From assembly GCF_033439725.1 (NCBI RefSeq), contig NW_026944383.1:3844001-3908000 (forward strand): DNA of 64,000 nt. The letters run 5' to 3'. The translations under genes were made by a program, and so were the position numbers. This document shows positions 24,365-37,373 of the stretch, one piece after another; position 1 is the stretch's first letter, and each line of letters opens with the position of its first letter. The stretch is from Neurospora tetraspora. Its lineage: Eukaryota; Ascomycota; Sordariomycetes; Sordariales; Sordariaceae. The notes beneath the pieces are model-generated. The model saw only the letters and a program-made list of their open reading frames with translations. It did not search any database and was not told the origin of the DNA.

Positions 24365-27300
24365 TTCTGCGTTGCGAACCGGCTTTTCAAACACCTAAAC
24401 CACTATTTCTTCCAGATGACAGTCGAGTGTCGTCGATAGTCGTCCTCCAACGCAGAAAAAACTTGGAGAGCTAAGAATCCGATATCCGATGGCGGCGAAA
24501 GTGTTGATAAAGACAAGAGGTCGACTGCGGGGGCAAGGAATATGCCTGAGATAGTACGGGGAGACAATGGAAGACCCGGAGTCTTATCTGTGGGATAACA
24601 CGGGGAATTCCTGTGGTAACCCGGGAGAGGCCTGTTGAGTCCCGTTCGGTAACTGGGGACGGTTGTTGGAGAGATGGTCGGTGCTTGTTGGGGTGTTTGG
24701 CCCTTATCACTGCACGTTGATATGCTGTCGAGACCGATGGAGAGTTCGAATTCGACGTGTCGTTCACCAAGAATGCCGAGCAACTGCTATGTAAGTCGAG
24801 AAAAAGTGCGAGGCAATGTTTTCCGTTTTCGACGACGACCAATGAGTGTAGTCTTGTTGTTTGTAAGTTGGTGACAGCTCTAATATCGACGGGTAGGCGT
24901 CCGTTGATTGGGCAATCGGTTGCTCTGGTGTTGCTGTGTGGGTTGAAAACGAATGGACGGCACACGATCTGTCGGAAGGAGGAGACAAGAGGGTGATGCC
25001 AGGACGAGACGTCTGATTTTTGGGACTGAAGAGCAAGGAGGAAGGTGACCGAGGTGGGATGAAATTCGGAATGGATGGGACCCCAGGGACGGTATATTGG
25101 AATTGGGAAAGGTTATGGAAGCATGGGACGGTTGCACTGGTGGTGGGACGTACCCGGGCCGGTGACGAGAGATTTTCCAATGATTTGCCAATGGTTGCCA
25201 GGGGTCCCGTTTTGGAAAGCAGGTGGAGACGCAGTGAGTCGCTATCCCTTTATCGCGCTGGCGGCATTCTTACGCGACACTAGACGAGACTAGGGCGTAC
25301 CGTCCCACTGGCATTTCCGGTTGCTTTTTTTCACTGTTGCCCACTTTGCTGGCTTGTCGGGCTGCAGCTGCTGCAGCTCGCCAAACAATGGGCGTGGTTT
25401 TCGGCGTGTTTGTGTTCCTGCCACTTTGCTGCCACTTCACTGACACCCGGCAGCACCCACTGGAAGGGGCATCCACAATTCCACATGGGGAGCACGACCT
25501 GAATGTGGATTCCCTCGCTCCAACATGTGGAACCTTGGGTGCCCGTCGGGCGTCGAGGTTCCTGGCGATGGAGTAGGGCGCCGATGGAGTCCCCGTACTG
25601 GCGTACTGCACCGAACAATCACGGAACGGTCCAAAATAGCAGCGAAAATATTCAGGCGAAGTTCCAGGTGCTTCGCATACTACTTCGCCTGAACTCCCAG
25701 GACTCCCAGCGGCGCGGGCGGTCATTTTGGGTCATTTTGGGGACCCCAGAATCCGATGAGAGACACGCATCTGGGCTCTCCAGCGGTAGAACCAGAGACA
25801 CCACACAGTCTCGACAACGGCGTACGAGATTGGATGATTTGGTACTGGAAGCTGGGAAACACGAGGACGGACGGAGACGCAAGGAAAGAGAGGAACAGGT
25901 CGGATCCGTGCCTGTTAACCGATCACTGCATATCTCGACTGCACACGCAAAGCACCCAAGCATAGGCACAGCAGCAGGGCACATGCACGCTGCAGGTCCG
26001 AGGCTTTCATGACTCGAGGCCACTGAGCGGCACTCCGAGAGGCACGCATGATGGCTATCGCGGTGGAGGTTGGACGAGGGTTGGGCACTTTTTACCCCTG
26101 AGCATCCCGCACATCTTGCACCTGCTGTGCAGCTTCAGGTCCCCGGCTAGTCACCAACGCGGAATAGCGTCGAGATTCGCGATTGCTTCCTTGCTTTTCT
26201 GGCTAGCACTGCTTGGGAAGCTGAGTTTGCAGCCGGCAGCCGGGTTCAGGGACCCGACGCAAACGATTCGTCCTCTTGTGTGCTGTTAATCCTCTTTCGG
26301 CCACTATCGACGCTGCCCCCGGCTCGAGTACAGTACGTACACAGAAGCATCGAGCATCGTGGGACAGGTCAGAAGTCACGAGAACAAGAGTCAGGTTCCC
26401 GTACCTTGCTAGCTTGTCCAGAGCAAAGCTTTTTGGTCCCTTCAGCTACACTGCTGACAGTACACCGCATTCCGCCGGGACTGACCAAGACATCTGGATT
26501 TCTTGTCCTGACCAGATGTCCGTGTTCTACGGCTGAGGGCTGTGTCGAGTCTCGGGAGGCCATCACGGTTACACCAGACAATCTTCAACAGCCTTGTCAC
26601 CCGAGAGGCGCCAGTGGACAGCCTGCCATGGCCTCTGGACGCCGTGTATCGGTGGTGCCGCTGATACATACATATCCAACACCCCAGCGCCACGGGTGTG
26701 ATATTTCTTGACATTTCTTTTGCCCTCTTCAGCTTTTGACCTTCATTGCTCACCTAAAACCTGCCTCTAGTGCCGAAAGAATCCATAGTCCCAAAAAGGT
26801 CAGGGCTCAGCGATCATGGATCCATTGCGCGGTGTGCGAGTCCCACTCGGCCCGCATACTGCGATGTTACTCCGGTCGTCGTTATCTGGAACTCCGGAAG
26901 AGAACCCACGGTCCCAGTCCCTCTCCGCTTCAATGCTACCCGGTGAGCTTGAAGACCAAGAATCGCTTGAAGACGGGATAGAAAGCTCGGACTGTTGAAA
27001 AACCTGGCTATCACGCAGGTCTGTTGTGGTGGGTGCACAAAAGCAGACACAATGAGGCTTCGTTGATATTGAGAGGTTCGCTCATCCAGAAGCGATATAT
27101 GAACAACAGCCAGCCACCTACCGGCAGCTATAGTTCTAGAGGTCTTCAGCATGCACAAAAGGATGAGACCTGATTCAGGAGCGGGGTGCGAGGTTACCTC
27201 GTTGTAGCCGAGCTGTGCTATATAAGTCAACCATCCTATATATCTTGACTCAACTTCAGCCGACACATGTAACCATACGCATACGCTCAACCTGCTATTT

Positions 27301-29352
27301 ACCATTTCCCCTCACGCGCACATCGATGGTGTTTCATTCCAACGGTTCAATGAGTCTGCTGAGCACCTCGCTATGACTGCCAAGCGCAGCGCAACGCCAA
27401 CCCAGATATCTCGATAGGTACGGCACCGCTCCAGAAGGCCCGGACGCTTCCAGACATGGCAAAGCCGGCGGAGTGTGCGTCTGTGGTGAAACAAACCGCT
27501 CGATTGTGACGTTCCCGCGCACACTGGGCCTGAGACATTAACGTTTTTAGGGCAAGCAAGAGTGGCTGCCGGTCAGGGAACGTTGAAGAAGCTTGCTTCT
27601 AGCGCAGAACGCCAAGCCCAGCTGGAGCGATAGATTCGGGCTGAACGTCAAAACGCTTGACGTTGAACAATCGAAGCCCCTTATCTCACCCTACCCCTTT
27701 TACTTTTCCGTTCTGGATTTTTTATCAGATTTCATGATGGTTTGTGAGTTGCACCAGCCTCGTGATCATGACCTGGTGCTCAGTCACATCGGTGAACCGA
27801 GAGAAGGCCGCCGGCATTCCCAGTAACAAGTCACACAACTGAGCCTCTTATGTCAACAGTCAACAGTCATCATGAATTCAATGGCAGCGGTGCAACGAAA
27901 CTGGGGGCAAGACGATGAGCGTTGGCCAAAGAGACACAGTGGGATTCACTCACCTAGGTCTGTTTATATGTGACCAAGAAAAAGGCAGATGATGAGGAAA
28001 GCAAGTTAGCTTAGCCAGATGTCCTCGTCAAGCATGCGGTACGTTCGGAATTCGCCAGGAACAAACATACTAAAATATGCACGCAGGAAGCCCCTTAATG
28101 CCGGTCGACTTTTGACACTTGAAGATAAAGTTATTTATAGCTGAAAGGTATAAAACCAACGTCCTGCCCTTTCCAAACACAACGGCAATCGGCCAATCTG
28201 TTCACGGCGTCGTTAAATCCAATACTCTCACTGAAGTCCATACGGGCCTGGAATGCACCACTTTTCATTGTCGGCCCGGGTTGAACAGGGGGTCCGAAGC
28301 GACCCCGGGTTTCCGTCTCTCCGCAATCTTGAAGAGAGGTCTGGACTAAAGAACAATGGTTGGAGTATGGTGAGAGACGCAACAGCGTACTATCAAAGCC
28401 ATATCTGATTTTGACCAGATTACTGAGCTATCCTGTTAGTGTCCGTTAGTGACATCGATACTTACCACGGAGCTGGTGGTCAGACAATAGCAGACGGGAC
28501 GGAACCAATTGGACTTCTTTCCGGTTTCTTTTGCCGCGATCAGAACCATCGATAATGCCTCTCAACACACCAGCTCTTCAAGAGCAAGAATGATAAAGCA
28601 TCATGCCAGGCGCAACGGAAGAAAGCATGTTATATGGGCTTTTCTTTCTAGCATTGTTGATGATGCTTCGAAATCCCGAGTTGAGCATTGAACTCGCAAA
28701 TGCGACTCCAGATCTATTGCTGTTTTCGGCTCACGGGACCGGATCCTATGCCAACTACTCCTACATTTACCGGATCCTCGATCATTCTATTCGCCAACTT
28801 TCACTGTTACATTGTGAAAGCTTGGCCATTCAGAGATCTAGACCGTTGGAAATGAGAAAGAGAAACCTTCCTCAGCCTTCCATGCATTGCGTCTGACAGA
28901 CGCCATAAGAACATCTTGCCCGTTTTCAACCCGCATCTCGAATATTGCCCATCAAACATCCTCGACAGACGAATCACTTCCTCGACAAACCCCTATGTGA
29001 TACCGTCTGCCCGGAACCGTTATTCGATAGTTCGTCTGCATCGTCGTCAAGTAGCCCAGCCTAGGCTGTGGTGGCTTTTGTTTGTTGTTTGTCTCGGTTC
29101 TGCTTTCTGCGCGCTGTTCTGCAATATCGTCCTCTACATTATCGAACTCTCGAAGATCGCCATAGCTCTAATCGTTCGCTCGGTCTTTTCCGTTCTATTT
29201 TCCTCTCGCGCGAGGTTTCGGAGGTACTTCTATCAAGCCATAGATGGATTAGATTGGCTGGACTCAACTAGCTTGTCATACCCAACGTTTGCGCCCCAAG
29301 CAAACCAGAGGTTATACTGTCTTGTCCAGAACAGGGACAAGACAACACCACA
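24365..29352. other. 5 kb gene-poor region upstream of the ABC transporter
   Basis: Nearly 5 kb between two divergent starts without a supported gene. ORFs up to 169 codons occur on both strands but overlap each other, begin at non-ATG codons or lack any domain. Composition is normal, with no AT collapse, so it is not a RIP block. A 12-bp inverted repeat lies at 25651-25693. It may hold long promoters, a non-coding RNA or an eroded gene. Confidence 0.5.
25651..25693. repeat. 12-bp perfect inverted repeat
   Basis: TTCAGGCGAAGT (25651-25662) and ACTTCGCCTGAA (25682-25693) separated by 19 nt, in the gene-poor region. This could be a dimeric regulator site or a hairpin. There is no adjacent gene start to link it to. 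Confidence 0.7.
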
Positions 29353-32300
29353 ATGGGGTCAAGCCTCCCATCAGAGCCCGAGAAAACGACGCAGTTGACG
29401 CACGATGCCGTCGAAACGGCCTCCTTATCAAACACGCCCAAGGTGGTGGCTGCGGCTCAGAAGCAGCAACAGCCAGAGAGAGAAGCCACACTCAAGGACT
29501 ATTTGCGTGTTTTCACCTACGCCACCAAATGGGACTTTCTCCTGATGGCCGGCGCCGCCGTGGCCAGCATCGGGGCCGGCGTCACCATGCCCCTGATGAA
29601 CGTGGTCTTCGGCCGGCTGATCGGGAGCTTCAACAGCTACGCGGGCCCGGGTGACAGCGACGCCGAGACCCAGGCCGCCTTCAACCGGCTGCTCAACCGG
29701 CAGGCTCTGTACATGTTTGCCCTCTTCATCGCCCGCTTCGGGCTCAACTACGTCAACAAGTTCTGCTTCCGGCTGATCGGCATCCGCATGTCGGCCGCCA
29801 TCCGGCTGCACTACCTGTGCTCGCTCTTCGCGCAGACCGTCCACGTGCTCGACTCGATGCCGTCCGGGGCCGCGGCGAGCACAATCACGTCGACCGCTAA
29901 TACGCTGCAGATCGGTGTCTCGGAGAAGCTGGGCACGTTTCTTGAGTACACGGCTATGATCACGGCGGCTGTCATTGTTTGCGTTTACGTACAGCTGGTC
30001 CTTGGCGTTGGTCACGTCTTCGGTGCTGCTCTTCATCATGCTGGTTATTGCTATCATGCTGCCGTTTATCCTCAAGGGACAGCATAGAATTACAAAAGCT
30101 GAGGGAAAGGCTGGCTCAATTGCAACGGAGGCCTTCGCTTCTATCCGTATGGTTACGTCGTGCGGTGCTGAGGCTCGAGTTGCTGAAAAATATTCCGAAT
30201 GGGTCAAGAAAGCCAAGCAGGCCGAGCAAGCTACGGCCCCTTTATTTGCTACTCAGTTCGGCCTGGTCTTCTTTGGTCTTTACGGAACCTTTGCCCTCAG
30301 CTTTTGGTATGGCATGAAGAGTTTACTGGCTGGTAGGGTGGATGATATCGGAACTGTCGTCATCGTTTTGTTCTCTGTGATGATGATGGTGATTTCACTG
30401 GAGCGGGTTTCCACGCCTCTAATCGCGATCTCAAAGGCAATGGTGGCTGCGGCCGAGTTCTTTTCTGTCATCGATGCACCGCAGCCCAAGGTCGGGAGCC
30501 TCAAGGAGCCGGAAGTATCTGCAACTGAGGATATCGTGTTTGAAGACGTCCATTTTGCGTATCCAAGCCGACCGTCTAAGAAGGTATTGGATGGACTCAA
30601 CCTCCGCATTCAGGCTCACAAGAACACCGCCATTGTGGGACCGATGCAAAAGCTATTGGAAAGGATCAAAAGAAACAGAAGAAGGATGGTAAAAAGACCA
30701 AGGAAGGGGAACATGACAGCGACGAGGAGGACTCTGTGGTTTCTGCCGCTGGTGCTGCTGCTACAATCGACAACCTGGAAGACCAGGGTCCTCCCGTGGA
30801 ACTATCAGGCACCATCAAGACCTGCGGCCACTCGCTGGATGAGATAGACATGAAGTGGTGGAGATCCCAAATCGGTCTAGTCCAGCAAGAACCGTTTCTC
30901 TTCAACGACACGATCTTCAAGAACGTCGCTTCCGGCTTGATTGGCACCCAGTGGGAGAACGAACCGGAAGAGGTCCAGCGCAAACTCGTCCAAGAGGCAT
31001 GTGCTGAAAGTTTCGCCGACGAGTTCATCGATAGACTGCCTGACGGCTACGACACCCAAGTGGGAGACTCAGGCACCAAGCTCAGTGGCGGACAGAGACA
31101 ACGTATTGCCATTGCTCGAAGCATCATCAAGAAGCCCAAGATCCTCATCCTTGATGAAGCCACTTCCGCCATCGACGTTCGAGGCGAAAGAATCGTCCAG
31201 GCTGCTCTGGAGAGAGCGTCTGTAGGAAGGACTACGATCACGATCGCTCACCGTCTCTCCACCATCAAGAACGCCGACGTCATCTGCGTACTTAAAAACG
31301 GGCGGGTTGTCGAACAGGGAACTCACGAGGGCTTGCTCCAAGACCCCAGTGGTGCGTACTACGGCCTCGTACACGCTCAAACCCTCTCTCTAGGCGACGG
31401 TCAGAGAGAGAAAGAAGAAGAGGCTCTGGACGAAGAAGACATCAGTGCCACGCTCGCGCGCGAGAAAAGTGCCGCCAAAGTCGACAGTGACGGCGCCACC
31501 AGCCAGGACGCAAACCTCTGGACGCAGCGTGGCCTCATCAACAGCTTCGGCAGACTCCTCTACGAGCAACGACGACTATTCCCCCTCTACGTGCTAGCCC
31601 TGTTCGCCGTCATGGGTGCCGCAGCCGCCGTTCCCTTGCAGGCCTATCTCTTCGCAAAGATCATCGCCGTCTTCCAGAACGTCTTCACCATCATGGACAG
31701 CGTAACCTTCTGGTCCAAGATGTGGGCCACCCTAGCCGCCGTCACCGGCACCTGCTACTTCCTGACCTCCCTGATCACCAAGCACATCGAGGGATCCATC
31801 TCCGCCGCCTACCGCCAGGAATATTTTGAATCCATGATGGGCCAAAAGACGTCCTTCTTCGACGCAGACGGCAACTCGGTCGGCCAACTGACCGCCCGCC
31901 TCCAAAGCGACATCAAGTCCCTCATGGAGCTTTTGGGCCTGAACCTGATGATGGTCATCATCGGCGTCTTCTCGCTCATCGGCGCGCCAATCATCTCCTT
32001 CATCTACGGCTGGAAGCTCGCGCTGGTCGCCCTGTGCGTGACCGTCCCGCTCAACATGGTCGCCGGCTTCTACCGCGTGCGCTACGAGCTGCAGTTCAAC
32101 GCCATGAACGAGGCCGTGTTTCGCGAGTCCTCCAAGTTCGGCGCCGAGTCCATCGGCGCTTTTAGGACTGTCACCGCCCTGGTCATGGAGGAGAGCATCT
32201 GCGCGCGCTACGAGTCCTTACTCCGAAACCACGTCGTGACCGCCTACCGCAAAGCCCGGCTGGCGACGCTCGTCTTTGCTTTCTCCGACAGCGTCGCGCT

Positions 32301-33457
32301 GACGTGCCAGTCGCTCATCTTCTGGTACGGCGGCCGGCTGATCGCGTCAGGCGAGTACGGCCAGGTCGCCTTCCTGGTGACCTACATGGCCGTGATCCAG
32401 GGCGCCGAGTCGGCCGGGCAGTACATGTCGTTCGGGCCGAACATGGCGCAGGCGTCAGCGGCGGCTAACAACATCCTCGAGGCGCGCGAGAGCCGGATCC
32501 GTGTTGACGAGGTATCAACCTCCGAACACTACGTGCCCGACACCGAGGGAGGAGTGAAGATCGAGCTGCAAGACGTCCACTTCAAGTACCCCACGCGAAA
32601 CATCTCCGTGTTCAAGGGTCTCAACCTGACCATCGAAAAGGGCCAATTCGCAGCACTAGTAGGTGCCTCCGGGTCAGGCAAGACCTCGATCGTCAGCTTG
32701 CTAGAAAGATTCTACGACGTCGACCAAGGAAAAATCCTCTTCAACGGAAAGGACATAAGCGAAGTCAACCTCTTCGAGTACCGCAAGCTGTTATCGCTCG
32801 TAGCGCAGGAGCCGTCGCTTTTTCACGGGACGATACGGGAGAACATCTTGATGGGCGTGGACCCATCAACAATAACGGAGGAGCAGCTGCACCAGTGTTG
32901 CAGGGATGCCAACATTCACGATTTCATCATTAGTTTGCCGGAGGGGTATGATACGAATATTGGGAGTCGGGGAGTTAATCTGAGTGGCGGGCAGAAGCAG
33001 CGGGTGTCGATTGCGAGGGCGCTGATTAGGAATCCGAGGGTGTTGTTGTTGGATGAGGCTACTTCTTCGCTTGATTCTGGTAAGTTTTTTTTTTACTTTG
33101 CCTACTTATCCACGTTGTCTCTGTTACCTATCTATGAGTTGCTAACAAAAACTTGGAAACAGAAAGCGAAAAGCTCGTGCAAGCCGCCTTCGAGCGCGTA
33201 GCCAAGGGCCGAACAACCATTGCCGTAGCTCATCGTCTTGCCACCATCCAAAAGGCGGATATCATCTATGTCCTCGGTGAGGGCAAAGTGTTGGAGAAGG
33301 GCAATCACAACGAGCTGCTCAGGAAGAAGGGTGTTTATTGGCATATGGTAAGTCAAGAATACCCCATGCCCTTGTGTTCCTTAACGTGGACGTGAAAACA
33401 TCATTCTAACCGATACACCAAATCAAACAGTGCCATAATCAGGCCCTCGACAGGTGA
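29353..33457 (+). pseudogene. Full-length ABC-B (MDR/P-glycoprotein-like) transporter with two lesions
   Basis: Family layout TMD1-NBD1-TMD2-NBD2, expected to export hydrophobic compounds at the plasma membrane. Exons: 29353-33079, 33163-33347, 33431-33457. NBD2 is complete: Walker A GASGSGKTS, Q-loop QEPSLF, signature LSGGQKQR, Walker B VLLLDEATSSLD and AHRL. Two defects lie in the first half. At 29978-29980 an extra T shifts the frame (AAVIV to AFTYSWSLALVTSS). At about 30643-30650 NBD1 passes from NTAIVGP to the charged linker KAIGKDQKKQKKDGKK in another frame, losing Walker A. The rest of NBD1 is present (QQEPFLF, LSGGQRQRIAIARS, ILILDEATSAID, IAHRL). As written no intact transporter can be made; assembly error is the main alternative. 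Confidence 0.85.
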
Positions 33458-33658
33458 TGCCTTCATCGTATAGTGGCAACAGGTGGTTGTCTTTGTTTCT
33501 TCGTGTTCTATATACCCTGGTCTGGCTTTTTGGCTTGGCTCTGAACTTTGAAGTAGGGTCTCGATGTTTGGACTCTAACTTGTACCATGTATTGTTTTCT
33601 GTCTCGGTTGGTTGAACTCACTTCAATCAGACTGTACTCCCCCCTTTCTTGGACCAAT

Positions 33659-33696
<38 letters not shown>

Positions 33697-34594
33697 GCAT
33701 GGAGCAAGGTAGCAGGGCATGGCGTTTGCTTAGGGATTGGTTTTGAGGCCAACATCATCGGCCTTGTATAGTACTGGAGGGCGCTTCGGGTCGACAACAC
33801 CTCCCTCAACCAGACAATAAGCTCTAGATCTCCAGAACATAATAGAGCACTTTCTCTCTTCATATATCCGTGTAGGAAGACTGAACTCTTTGTTGAATCA
33901 GACTCATCATTAATTATCATAAGGTTGTAACTTAAGATCTTCACGTGAGACCCAAATTATGGCCCGTGAAGCTTAGAGGACAACACAAATGCCAATCTAC
34001 AAATTCTACCACATTCTCACACTCAATAACTTTCCATGACCTGTGCGTTCCTCAAAGCCATCTATGAGCGACAACCCCCTTATTGAGCTCCAACACGAGG
34101 TCTCTTGGTGGACTAAGTTCCATCTCCTCTTCCGCTGCCGGTGTCCTTCGAGATCCGAGTTGGATTAGCTGAGCTGGAATTCTTCGAAGTCGAGTCTGGA
34201 GAGGGTGTAGTCGTCTCTGGTTTTTTGGCTCTGCGCTTGGCTGCCCTGGAGGGTTGATCATATCATGTGTTGGCGTTGGCTTGTCCGGGGAGGATATGAA
34301 ACCGTATCCCCTATCTTCCTTTGCCACCTTGTCCAACTTCAAGCGTACGCAGCTCCACGTCGAATTTCAATCCACATATCTGAACCGGAGAAGAAGTACT
34401 GGCTCTCCTATCCGCTAGTTGCCACCGTCCAAGTATCGGACTAAGCTCCATCTCCGCACACAATACCAAGCATGTCATGGCCATGCTCGTTGCAGCCAGT
34501 CACGGTCAACACTCTTTCTCATCTGCATTTGAGCATGTGAACCGAGCTCAAGGGTCGACAGTCAAAGGCCAAGCTTGACCTTTGGCGCATCTTC
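33458..34594. other. Convergent intergenic region
   Basis: 1.1 kb between the ABC gene and the minus-strand gene ending at 34595. It contains the poly-T run. A 96-codon minus-strand ORF at 34342-34052 has no recognisable domain and is not called. Confidence 0.5.
33662..33693. repeat. 32-nt poly-T run
   Basis: A homopolymer of 32 T about 200 bp downstream of the ABC gene stop. Runs this long are prone to length error. It could mark the poly-A tail of an old retroposed sequence on the minus strand, but no such body is recognisable next to it. Confidence 0.9.
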
Positions 34595-37373
34595 TTACCA
34601 TCCTCCACCTCCTTTGCCTTTCCTCACCCCCTTTCCTTGCCCGAAAGCTTCAGGTTTATCGGCAGCTGCATAGCCTGGCACAATCCATGGGCGCTCGTTG
34701 GCCCTCTTCACAGCCGTTCCAGGCTTCCCTTCTTGCTTGTTCTTTTCCGTTCCCCCAACTTGATCCATATGTTTCAGCATCTGGAGGGCAGGACAACAGA
34801 GACTTTCCAAGATACCATCTTTCTTTAGTTCAGGATGAGACCATTCCGCCCTCTCCCCTGTCTTCAGTGACTTGTTCTTCGCTAGGAGCTCTTCAAGATT
34901 GAGAGACGAGACAGATGCTTCGTACCAACGTTGTTTTTCCCCCTTGGCTTCTCTCCCATGAGTCCGAGGCTCCCACGAGTGCGCTTCTCCTGCGGAATTT
35001 GGCATTCCGGGACGGGCGGGATTGTATTTGATCTCTAGCTGTTCAACCTCGGTGATATCAAGAGCACTTCGTTTATCCTGGCTCAGATGGCGCCACTTGG
35101 AAAGTACCCGGACAGATGTGATTGTTGTCTTGAACTGAGAGTCAATATTAAAGCTCAAGTTGATGTTGTCTTTGTCGTCTGACTTGGGTTCCCTGGAAGC
35201 TATGTTAGCGAGTTATCAAGCTTGTGATGAACTCATGACTTACGGTATTTTCAGTGACTCCAGCAACGCTTTGGCAAACTTCCCATATCGAATTTCCAGC
35301 AGAGGCGAATGAACGGTCCGCGTGATACGCAAATCCTAGTTGCGTAACAGCGCGTTGACATAAATCAACTTCTGGGAACATCCAGGCTCGGTCAGTCCTC
35401 GAATCGTGTATGAGAAGGTGCCGTTGGCACAGTCCGTGATCTCCACAAGAAACTGGTCAGGGGTTTTGCCAGTCAACTGACAGTGAAAAGAATACACCGT
35501 CCAGCACTTCGAGGGGGCTTTTTGCCACAGACGCTGGGATGTTTTCTCGTCCTTGATATTGATCAACGTCTCCAAATCTGAGCCGTGTGTGCTCAGAATC
35601 TTCGTGAAGCAAACATTGCCGGCAACCAGAGACTCCTTGCCTGTGGTTCCAGGCCTGATCCTATGCAGTGTCAACATTAGATCCCTCCTCTTCCATCCAT
35701 TGCTCTCGGTATTCTTGCCGTTGAAAGCCATAGCATTTGCTGCGAGCTCGGGAACGATTACTCGCCCAAAGTCTGCCGTAACGATTACTTCTCCCCTCAG
35801 ATACGGGCCGTTTCCGAGAAATCTGGGCACAGCTTCAAGGACTTGTTGAATACTCTTCTGCTTCTTCTCTTGGTCAAAGCTCAAAGGTTCATCCTTGACG
35901 GTGCTTTTATTTGTGTCTTTTTTGGATGATTCAACTTTGTCTGATGATTTCGTGCTTTGTGTCGGGACAAGGGCGGGCATATCCCAAGAGATTGTTGGCA
36001 CCAGAACCGCTGAGCCAGGCGTGGCAGGCCTCAATGCAAGGGCATCCTGTGTCGGTACTGAACTTAAACCTTCGGGAATAGCATTCAACCAATTATTGAC
36101 GTTCAGCTTTTGATTAATCGCATTTCCGTTGAGAATGGGGTCAGCTAGCCCGTCAACGGAGGCAGTAGATGTGTCAGTCAAGACCCTTTCTGACTTGGTA
36201 GTGAGAACAGGACGCGGCGCCAACAGATCATCCTTCTTCCGCTTCCTGGTCAAAATCTCAGGGCCGAATAGAGACGAGTGTGCGCGTAACACGGAGTTGT
36301 ATGGACAAAGTCGAATAGAACTTCCAACGTGGTACATGCGAGCATACTCTTGTGCTAAATCTGGAAATAGGATCGGATCCAGAAGAGTCGTAGACGGAAG
36401 TTTGGGGTCGATATTGGCCAGATATCGGATGTCGGACTTGAAGTCGTTGAGCACCGGGTCCTTGTAGCCTTCGGCGTAGAGGACAAATTGGAGATTAGGT
36501 CCGGGAGCGGTCTGTGGAAACGTCAGCAGTTGGACCAGAGTGGACAGATTGAATATCCAAAGGACTTACTATAGACTCCAGCAGGACATCTAATTTCTCT
36601 TTGGCCTTCTTGATTGCGTCTTGGCTTTCTGCACCAAGGTATACAACCTTTCCGAGATCGTACGAAATCTCAACGCCGGTATCTTGCTGAAGCTGGAGTC
36701 GGTCATCTTCGTTTAAGACGCGTTGAATTGTGAGAGACGGGTCCTCTCCCTCGAGCTTGGTCCAGGTTCCAAGGCTAGGGAATCGGTTGCTGAACTGTGG
36801 AGGGAAGGTATTGCGCGTTGCGTTTTCGTCGGAGCCATTGCTGCTGGGAGTGTTGGCATCACCATCGCTAGAGTCGGAGAGCCCATCTGGGTACTCGATC
36901 ATTTCGTCCTTGAAACCGTGCTATGACAAGAATCAGACCGCAGAACTTGTTGCTTTTGGAGGACTTGGAAATTGATCTACCTTGAGCGTGAAGTTGTATT
37001 CGATGATATCGTCCTCGGCACGTTCATAGGCGTCTTGTTCGACCTCTGTCACAAGCTCTTGCCAAAACTTTCGTATCTCGGCTTCCTTGCTGGCTGGAGA
37101 AATCGTCTTGATCCATCGGTACTTGGGCTCCCAACTGAAGTCGGCATCTTGCTAAATATCATAAATCGCAAGTCAGCTTGGTGGAATTTGAGGTGCGTCT
37201 GAGTTTGCGAAGCAGTAACTCACAATTTTCTGGTCTCTCAGTTTGGCAATCAGATGGTCAACTGCGCGGTCCGTAAACTTCCACGCGGAACACAAATAGT
37301 ATTGCTTCAACTCGTCCCGGGCAGGCTTGCTGGGACTGTCATTTCTGGATGCGGGTGGAGGAGGTGCAGCCAT
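34595..37373 (-). CDS. Unrecognised protein with a KH-like segment and an in-frame TAG
   Basis: Exons 37373-37224, 37151-36981, 36920-36570, then 36511 onward. Introns start GTGAGT, GTAGAT and GTAAGT. The frame meets TAG at 35338-35336 after 615 residues. Beyond it the same frame continues (DLRITRTVHSPLLEIRYGKF) to a good intron (GTAAGT at 35243 to CCAG at 35193), and a last exon 35192-34595 that reads as protein, for 845 residues in all. Residues about 160-215 (LTIQRVLNEDDRLQLQQDTG, then EISYDLGKVVYLGAES) have KH-domain rhythm. An acidic Ser/Asp stretch (SDSSDGDANTPSSNGSDEN) precedes it. The family and role are unknown to me. The TAG may be a nonsense mutation (CAG to TAG), readthrough, or a true end with fortuitous downstream frame. 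Confidence 0.7.

Noticed and set aside
25503-26012. 169-codon plus-strand ORF in the gene-poor gap
   Set aside because: Opposing ORFs of similar length overlap it, and there is no recognisable domain.
26814-27305. 163-codon minus-strand ORF
   Set aside because: No family resemblance, and overlapping plus-strand ORFs are equally open.
28916-29398. 160-codon ORF with a hydrophobic middle, overlapping the ABC gene start
   Set aside because: It starts at TTG, has no domain, and runs out of frame into the ABC coding region.
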